DNA of 43,908 nt, taken from assembly GCA_016717105.1 (NCBI GenBank), contig JADKGF010000028.1, positions 1-43,908 of the forward strand, read 5' to 3'. Of this stretch, positions 38,738 to 43,908 are shown in pieces (positions within the stretch are counted from its first letter, which is position 1; the number at the start of each line of letters is the position of its first letter). The notes beneath the pieces were generated by a model. That model ran no database searches and was not told the origin of the DNA. It saw only the letters and a program-made list of their open reading frames with translations. The DNA is from Saprospiraceae bacterium (GTDB lineage Bacteria > Bacteroidota > Bacteroidia > Chitinophagales > Saprospiraceae). Both the position numbers and the translations under genes were made by a program.

Positions 38738-41095
38738 TTATTCCCTTTTTAAAATTTCGAAGTTTATCTGATCATAATTGCCCCATTGGTCATTTATAGT
38801 TAAAGTATGACTGCCTGGCTTAGCACCTACCATCAGCTCATGCGACATACTTTTTGTAATCCTGACAAACTGATCATCCAAAAACCAATATAAAATGGCA
38901 TTTTTGTCTTTGTGGTAAGCTTTTACAACCATTTCATTGGATTCTGATGGATTTTCTTTTGGTAAAAATATTTTGAGATCGTCATATGGGTAAATAATTT
39001 TACAAATTGCCGTAATATCGGGTCTGCATTCAGGATTATAATCTGGCATGCCTCGGTATTCACTATGAGAAGGAATGTAATAATACTCCATGTAGGATGG
39101 CAAAACAAAAAAAGTGTCTCTGGATGTAGCCAAATTTTCACATCGTTCATCCAGTGCCAATCCATTTGCATTAATAGCAAAATCCTTGTGATAATTGCAT
39201 GGTTGATACTTATAAGATGTATTTTCTGTAATCAACGAATGCTGATGTTTACACAATGGGCCAGCAAGTTTACCGGATTCATCACACACCTTGATTATCA
39301 GTTTGTTGCTATAGGTTGGTGGCTTTCCAAACCATTGGTTATCAGGCAATAAATTGAATATCTTGAACATTACTGGTGCAGCCTTTGAAATTCCCGTAAG
39401 GTCAAATCTTCCTTCGCCACCTTCATTTCCTACCCAAATACCGACCATGTATTTACCATTAAATCCAAGTGCCCAAGCATCCTTGTTGCCATAGCTAGTC
39501 CCTGTTTTCCAAGCCACTTTATAGTCAGGTGAAAAATAATTCCAAGATTTTTCTTCACGAGGTCTTGTCAGGTCTGACATGGTATTTACAACATGGCTTA
39601 TGGTATATGGCGAAAATCTAAATACATTGGAAGGTGATTTTACATCCTTATTTTGCAAAATCTGCACTTCTCTGAATGGGTCAGGTTGACCTAAATAATT
39701 TTGTGCAAGACCTTTATATATTCTGGACATATCCCATAGTGTCGTCTCTCCACCACCAAGAATAATGCTGAGACCATAATGGCCAGCACCTTTATCGAGA
39801 TAAGCAAGATTCAAGCGTCTGATCAGTTCATAAAAACTTTGTAAACCTACTGTATTCAATACCCTGACAGCGGGCACATTGAGTGATTGAACCAGCATTT
39901 CATCAAAAGGTACTGCACCTCTATATTTTTTATCAAAATTTTCTGGCTGGAAATCTCCAATAAAAGTCGGAATATCAGCGATCAACTCTTGTGGAAGAAA
40001 ATGGGCCGATTCTAAGGCGTGTGCATATAACAATGGCTTGAGCAAGCTACCATAACTGCGTGGTGCCTGCACAATATCAACATAAGAAAAAGCACCTGCA
40101 GTATTTGGTACATTACCTTGATAGGCAATCAGTTTATTTTCTTGTACATCGATGACTACGCATGCCATATTTCGTATATCATCCATTTTCAAAAATGAAG
40201 ATTCGCGTTCAATCATCTCCATGACTGAGACCTGCTGATCATAAGAAATAGTGCTATAAAATATATGTTTGTCGGGATATTTTTTGGAGAGAAAAGACAA
40301 GGCGTGATATCCATATTGCGGAAGAGATTTGGTTTCAAACGGCATATCTTCGTCCATATAGATAGCCAATTCATTTTCATCAAAGAAGCCTCTGTTTTTT
40401 AGTTTTCGTAATAGCAAATTTCGTTTTTGTAATAATACATTTCTGTTGATGGAGAGATTTGCAGTCGATGGGCCATTGGGCATTACAGCAAGCATGGCAT
40501 ACTCGGACCAAGATAACTTTTCTAATGATCTACCAAAATATCTAAGTGAAGCCGCTTTAATCCCAATCGTATTACCACCAAAAGGTGCAATTTCGCACCA
40601 TTCTCTAAGGATTGAGTCATCCGCGTTTAACAAACTGTATTTTATCGCACCCAAGGTTTCTCTGATTTTATTAATCAAAGATCTTTCGGCGTGTTTGTTT
40701 TTCATCCGCATCACTTGCATAGAAAGCGTACTCGCACCTCTTTTTACTTTCCCGTATCTGATATTAAGTACTAATGATTTTATAACAGCTACTGGATTTA
40801 TACCTGGATGCCAATCCATATATTCATCTTCATAAGTGACGATGCACTTTTTTAGCTTCTCTGGTATCGCTCCATCCAAAGGAAAACACCATTGCTGTTC
40901 GTCGGAAATGGATGCAGCCAATAATGTACCTTCTTTACTGTACAAAATTTTACTATACGATGGCTTTAGCTTAGGTAATGGCAATAGCAGAATTAAAGCC
41001 ATCAGCAAAACTGTGAACTTCAGTAATAACTTAAAATATGCCGCTACTTTAGGCTTCAACAGATACCATTTACTATTACAAACTTTAATTTCCAT
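38738..41095 (-). CDS. pbpC: Penicillin-binding protein 1C (transglycosylase/transpeptidase)
   Basis: An intact 785-residue bifunctional peptidoglycan enzyme anchored by one N-terminal helix (FKLLLKFTVLLMALILLLPL). The GT51 domain has the catalytic Glu in VTYEDEYMDWHPGINP (E89) and GASTLSMQVMRM (120 on). The transpeptidase has SLLKP, SLN in LVQSLNVPAVRVL and KTG in VAWKTGTSYGNKDAW. A C-terminal BiPBP_C domain follows. The enzyme polymerises and cross-links glycan strands in the periplasm. The alpha-2-macroglobulin gene that accompanies pbpC in many Proteobacteria and some Bacteroidota is not next to it here. The trmB stop lies 38 bases upstream, so the two may be co-transcribed. Confidence 0.94.
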   Translation of the reverse strand: MEIKVCNSKWYLLKPKVAAYFKLLLKFTVLLMALILLLPLPKLKPSYSKILYSKEGTLLAASISDEQQWCFPLDGAIPEKLKKCIVTYEDEYMDWHPGINPVAVIKSLVLNIRYGKVKRGASTLSMQVMRMKNKHAERSLINKIRETLGAIKYSLLNADDSILREWCEIAPFGGNTIGIKAASLRYFGRSLEKLSWSEYAMLAVMPNGPSTANLSINRNVLLQKRNLLLRKLKNRGFFDENELAIYMDEDMPFETKSLPQYGYHALSFLSKKYPDKHIFYSTISYDQQVSVMEMIERESSFLKMDDIRNMACVVIDVQENKLIAYQGNVPNTAGAFSYVDIVQAPRSYGSLLKPLLYAHALESAHFLPQELIADIPTFIGDFQPENFDKKYRGAVPFDEMLVQSLNVPAVRVLNTVGLQSFYELIRRLNLAYLDKGAGHYGLSIILGGGETTLWDMSRIYKGLAQNYLGQPDPFREVQILQNKDVKSPSNVFRFSPYTISHVVNTMSDLTRPREEKSWNYFSPDYKVAWKTGTSYGNKDAWALGFNGKYMVGIWVGNEGGEGRFDLTGISKAAPVMFKIFNLLPDNQWFGKPPTYSNKLIIKVCDESGKLAGPLCKHQHSLITENTSYKYQPCNYHKDFAINANGLALDERCENLATSRDTFFVLPSYMEYYYIPSHSEYRGMPDYNPECRPDITAICKIIYPYDDLKIFLPKENPSESNEMVVKAYHKDKNAILYWFLDDQFVRITKSMSHELMVGAKPGSHTLTINDQWGNYDQINFEILKRE

Positions 41096-41133
41096 ATAAA
41101 ATTGTAATGTACATGGATTGTTGTCATATCAGA

Positions 41134-41824
41134 TTAATTAATCGTAAATCGGATATATTTAATCTTTCGACCATCTGCTAGATGTTCTTTTTCATAATGC
41201 GTTTTATAATTCAGTTCTTCATATGCAAGTGGTTGTGCATAGATATCATTATTATGGTACATGATCTCTGCGCCATGATATGAAGCCAATGTCTCCAGCG
41301 TAAATTCGTATAAAGTCGGATCATCAGTTTTGAGATGGATGATGGCGCCTTTTTTGATTATTTTCTGATACTGATCCAAAAATCTTGACGAAGTGAGTCT
41401 TTTATTTTCTTTGCTATTTCTCAAAAAAGGATCTGGGAAAGTAATCCAAATTTCATCCACTTCTGTAGGATCAAAAAATAATGCAATCTGTTCTATACGA
41501 GTTCGCAAGAAAGCCGCATTTGAAAGTCCTTTATTAAGTGTATTTGTGGCGCCTTGCCAGATTCTCGCACCTTTTACATCCACACCTATGAAGTTTTGAT
41601 TTGGATAGGCCGCCGCCAATGCTTCAGTATATTCGCCTCTGCCACAAGCTAGTTCCAGCACTAAAGGATTATTATTATTAAAATGAAAACTTGCCCATCG
41701 GCCTTTCATATCGATCTCCTTGTCCTGATCCACAACTAATTTTGGATACTTCGGGTCATAATTTTCATAGACATTGGGATATGACAGTAAATCACCAAAT
41801 TTTTTAACTTATTTTTTTACCCAT
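41134..41824 (-). CDS. trmB: tRNA (guanine-N7)-methyltransferase (N-terminus frameshifted)
   Basis: About 230 residues after repair. TrmB methylates G46 of tRNA with S-adenosylmethionine. Visible motifs are the SAM site NPLVLELACGRGEYTEAL, IGVDVKGARIWQGA, IWITFPDPFLRN and HLKTDD. The clean frame starts only at a GTG (41733), in the middle of the family's N-terminal region. Upstream codons still read GDLLSYPNVYENYDPKYP, and adding one base to each of two homopolymers (T6 at 41800-41805 and T7 at 41812-41818) gives MGKKNKLKKFGDLLSYP from an ATG at 41824. This matches the usual lysine-rich TrmB start. A promoter element at 41845-41852, 20 bases ahead of that ATG, supports the longer form. Confidence 0.92.
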
Positions 41825-41844
41825 CAGTTCCTGATTTTAGCCGA

Positions 41845-41852
41845 CAAAACTA
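41845..41852 (-). promoter_or_regulatory. Bacteroidota -7 promoter element (TAGTTTTG) for trmB
   Basis: Minus-strand TAnnTTTG match 20 bases before the repaired trmB ATG at 41824. Its position supports that start over the GTG at 41733. Confidence 0.45.
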
Positions 41853-41960
41853 AGGTTTTTCATAAATATTAAGCCAATGCCGCCATTATTAACTAAAATT
41901 TTAGATTTATATTGGAAGCGAAAAAATGGTTTTCTGCGTTCTATCCTTGTTAATTAAGTG

Positions 41961-41968
41961 TATCTTTG
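41961..41968 (+). promoter_or_regulatory. Bacteroidota -7 promoter element (TATCTTTG)
   Basis: Exact TAnnTTTG match 20 bases before the barrel gene's ATG at 41989, probable promoter of the barrel and DUF2461 genes. Confidence 0.5.
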
Positions 41969-41988
41969 CACATTTTATAAAAAATAAT

Positions 41989-42851
41989 ATGTTTATGATC
42001 AATAAACGCATGCTTTTGGTTTTGCTATTTGGATTATTTTTGTCAGGTCTGATGGCCCAAAGTTTTGGCATAAGGGCTGGATTAAATTATACTAAATTTT
42101 CGGGACCACTTGAGCAAGGTGTAAGTGAACAGTTTTCGTTGACCAATGGATTTCACTTTGGAGTAAATTATGCCTACAAATTTGCTGATATTTTTTCTTT
42201 GAGAGGCGAATTGCTTTACACGCAGATTGGTACTAATTACAAATTTGATGGTGAGTCATTTTATAAAATTCCGATAGGTACAGGCTTCTCTTATGAAAAA
42301 GGTAGTTCAAATATCAATATGAAAATTTCAAATGCCTATGTGAGTATACCTGTTACTTTTCAATGGCAAGTTTCAAAAAAAATTGAATTGTTTGCCGGTG
42401 GATATGCATCCTTTCTTGTAGGCCCTAAAGGTGGAGGCACACTTTATTTTTATCAATCAGATAGCCTTTTTTTTAACAATCTTTGATCCATAGTTATTAT
42501 AAGGATGAAGCAGGTGGTATAGCATCTTCTTATACAGGGCCTTCGGTTTGGGTAGATGGTATTGTGACACCATTGGCTCGTGATGCAGGGGCATATTACA
42601 ATTTGCTCGCATCCGAAAAAGAGGCTAACTTGTATAAGACATTTGATTATGGTTTGATAGGTGGATTTAATTATTTTATCAATAAAGGCTTTTATTTCGG
42701 ACTTAGATATGATTATGGTCTTACCGATGTGACGAATGATAAGGTAGATTTTTTGAGAAAGACATTTGACGAAGAAAATGTAGTCGGTATTAAGTCCAAT
42801 CACTTTGACAGAAATGTAGGATTTGAAGTGTCGTTTGGATTTAGATTTTAA
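41989..42851 (+). CDS. Outer-membrane beta-barrel (PorT-like) protein, one frameshift
   Basis: About 287 residues after repair. The signal peptide MFMINKRMLLVLLFGLFLSG ends near GLMAQ. The mature part starts FGIRAGLNYTKFSGPLEQG, and strands such as DIFSLRGELLYTQIGTNYKF, YDYGLTDVTND and the ending VGFEVSFGFRF mark a barrel of the PorT/outer membrane protein beta-barrel type. Function is unknown. The frame breaks near 42478-42483; one additional T (AATTCTTTG) joins FFNNS to LIHSYYKDEAGG. The start is the ATG at 41989 or 41995; upstream codons add a non-signal stretch. The DUF2461 gene starts 12 bases after the stop, so both may lie on one transcript. Confidence 0.82.
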
Positions 42852-42863
42852 ATAGACTTTATC

Positions 42864-43533
42864 ATGTTACAAGCTCATACGCTGGATTTTTTGCGAGAAC
42901 TCAAGCAATAATAACAAGGAATGGTTTGATGCCAATAGAAAGAGATATGAAAAAGTCAAAAATGATTATCTCTGTCTAGCTGCGGCTCTGCTCGAATCCA
43001 TGAAAAAAATAGATCCCGCGCTCGAAATGTTGACAGCAAAAGACTGCATATTCCGTATCAATAGAGACATCCGATTTAGTGCTGATAAATCACCGTACAA
43101 AACCAGCTTGGGCATCGTTTTGCAACCTGGTGGTAAACGCATGTCAAGGGCTGCGTATTATTTCCATATAGAAGAAGGTGCATCATTTGCAGGTGGTGGC
43201 CTTTGGATGCCTGAGTCAGCCTTGCTACAAAAAGTCAGAAAAGAAATCCATTACTTTTTTCCTGACCTCACAGAAATAATAGGAAAACCTAATTTCAAAA
43301 AATATTATGGCGATCTCGATATAGAAGAAGGCCAAAAACTGAGTCGTCCTCCAAAAGGATTTGATGCTGCTGATCCAGCTATTGAATATTTAAAGCTAAA
43401 AAGTTTCACTACTTCTTCTGCAATTTCCGACGATCTATTGACATCCGAAAGTTTAATAAATGACATTTCAATTCGCCTAGAAGCGCTTAAACCGTTTATC
43501 CAATTTATCAATCGAGGCTTGGATAGCGAATAG
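42864..43533 (+). CDS. DUF2461 (TIGR02453) family protein, one frameshift
   Basis: About 223 residues after repair. The N-terminus MLQAHTLDFLRELK is cut off by an in-frame TAA. Removing the C at 42906 gives LKNNNKEWFDANRKRYEKVK, the known opening of the family (leucine-rich strand, then N-x-EWF-x-x-N/R). It continues with DCIFRINRDIRFSADKSPYK and YYFHIEEGASFAGGGLWMP, both characteristic. The protein is cytoplasmic and its role is unknown. It follows the barrel gene by 12 bases. Unlike most other breaks here the extra base is not in a homopolymer, so a true mutation is a little more plausible, but the downstream frame looks fully conserved. Confidence 0.88.
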
Positions 43534-43684
43534 TTCGGTTGATAAATCTTCCTAAATTTTGTGTAAAGATTCATAACAGCACTTCGATTTGGATACATTG
43601 AATATACTGATGCTGAATGTCTATTGAAAAATAATTATTAAATATCAGAGTTTTTGTATATTATTGTGGGCTAAAAATATAACC

Positions 43685-43908
43685 ATGTCTCAAGGTCATG
43701 TACTATCTACGTACACAAATCATATAACAACGATCACATTTTATCATCCTGCCCAGAACTCTTTACCTGGATATTTACTAGCAGAATTGGCAGATAAGAT
43801 TTCTGTAGCGGGAGCTGATCCTGACACCATTCTGATCGTATTGAAAAGTGAAGGAGAAAAAACATTTTGTGCTGGTGCGAGCTTTACAGAATTGGCATCT
43901 ATCGAAGA
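43685..43908 (+). CDS. Enoyl-CoA hydratase/isomerase (crotonase) family protein, partial
   Basis: The first 74 residues are visible and the frame is open at the window edge. The start MSQGHVLSTYTNHITTITFY is followed by HPAQNSLPGYLLAELADKIS and EKTFCAGASFTEL. The last is the crotonase oxyanion-hole segment, here FCAGAS where many members have FCAGAD. The family hydrates or isomerises acyl-CoA double bonds; the substrate cannot be told from the fragment. The Ser in place of Asp after CAGA resembles methylglutaconyl-CoA hydratase-like members of Bacteroidota, a tentative link to leucine breakdown. The 151-base gap before it has no clear promoter. Confidence 0.85.
   Translation, partial: MSQGHVLSTYTNHITTITFYHPAQNSLPGYLLAELADKISVAGADPDTILIVLKSEGEKTFCAGASFTELASIE

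Noticed and set aside
1..43908. CRISPR arrays, insertion sequences, prophage, restriction or toxin-antitoxin systems
   Set aside because: I looked for regularly spaced repeats, transposase-like or phage-like proteins and small paired genes and found none. No gene-free gap exceeds 300 bases.

Overview
This window looks like chromosomal DNA of a Bacteroidota bacterium, probably near the Saprospirales/Chitinophagales. Several signs point there: AT-rich DNA, almost no Shine-Dalgarno sequences, at least ten copies of the phylum's -7 promoter element TAnnTTTG placed just upstream of genes, type IX secretion (T9SS) components and cargo (a PorV/PorQ-family barrel and two proteins with T9SS-like C-terminal domains), a SusC/TonB-style receptor with a carboxypeptidase-like N-terminal domain, a DUF6089 protein, and a CarB that ends before the usual allosteric domain. 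The placement comes from protein character only; I could not run a search. I see no prophage, insertion sequence, integron, CRISPR array, rRNA or restriction system. The only RNA gene is tRNA-Cys.

Layout. 0-2 kb (minus): a partial glutamate formiminotransferase preceded by a J-domain-like coiled-coil protein. 2-4.6 kb (plus): lemA and a DUF2207 membrane protein, separated by a long inverted repeat. 4.7-8.5 kb (plus): a large UvrD-type helicase fused to an Fe-S PD-(D/E)XK nuclease, then a small membrane protein. 8.5-11.3 kb (plus): a fused E1 alpha/beta 2-oxoacid dehydrogenase and a DUF2807 surface protein. 11.4-14.6 kb: a heavy-metal-associated protein, a DUF1232 protein, an apparent operon (DUF6089 protein, bestrophin-like channel, thioredoxin-fold lipoprotein), and tRNA-Cys with its terminator. 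14.7-18.2 kb: an MBL-fold hydrolase, a small barrel protein, lgt, and a greA-HIT operon. 18.2-27.3 kb (minus): a three-gene operon of TonB-dependent receptor, ~1400-residue secreted T9SS cargo and PorV/PorQ-like barrel. 27.4-31.3 kb: divergent 2-hydroxyacid dehydrogenase and carB. 31.4-41.8 kb (minus): secreted M4 metallopeptidase, small lipoprotein, polyprenyl synthase, xseA, PPK2 kinase, pbpC and trmB. 41.9-43.9 kb (plus): an outer-membrane barrel, a DUF2461 protein and the start of a crotonase-family enzyme.

A caution runs through the annotation. Nine genes are broken by about 17 single-base indels, nearly all in short homopolymers, and each can be repaired to a convincing full-length protein. 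I read these as sequence errors rather than pseudogenes and annotate such genes across their full span. The repairs also restore the true N-termini of trmB and the 2-hydroxyacid dehydrogenase.

Functionally most of the window is housekeeping (transcription elongation, lipoprotein maturation, pyrimidine/arginine precursor synthesis, isoprenoids, peptidoglycan, tRNA modification, DNA repair) interleaved with cell-envelope genes. The most distinctive unit is the receptor-cargo-PorV operon at 18.2-27.3 kb, which suggests a dedicated surface-exposed assembly. The next most distinctive are the stand-alone helicase-nuclease and the uncharacterised J-domain-like protein.
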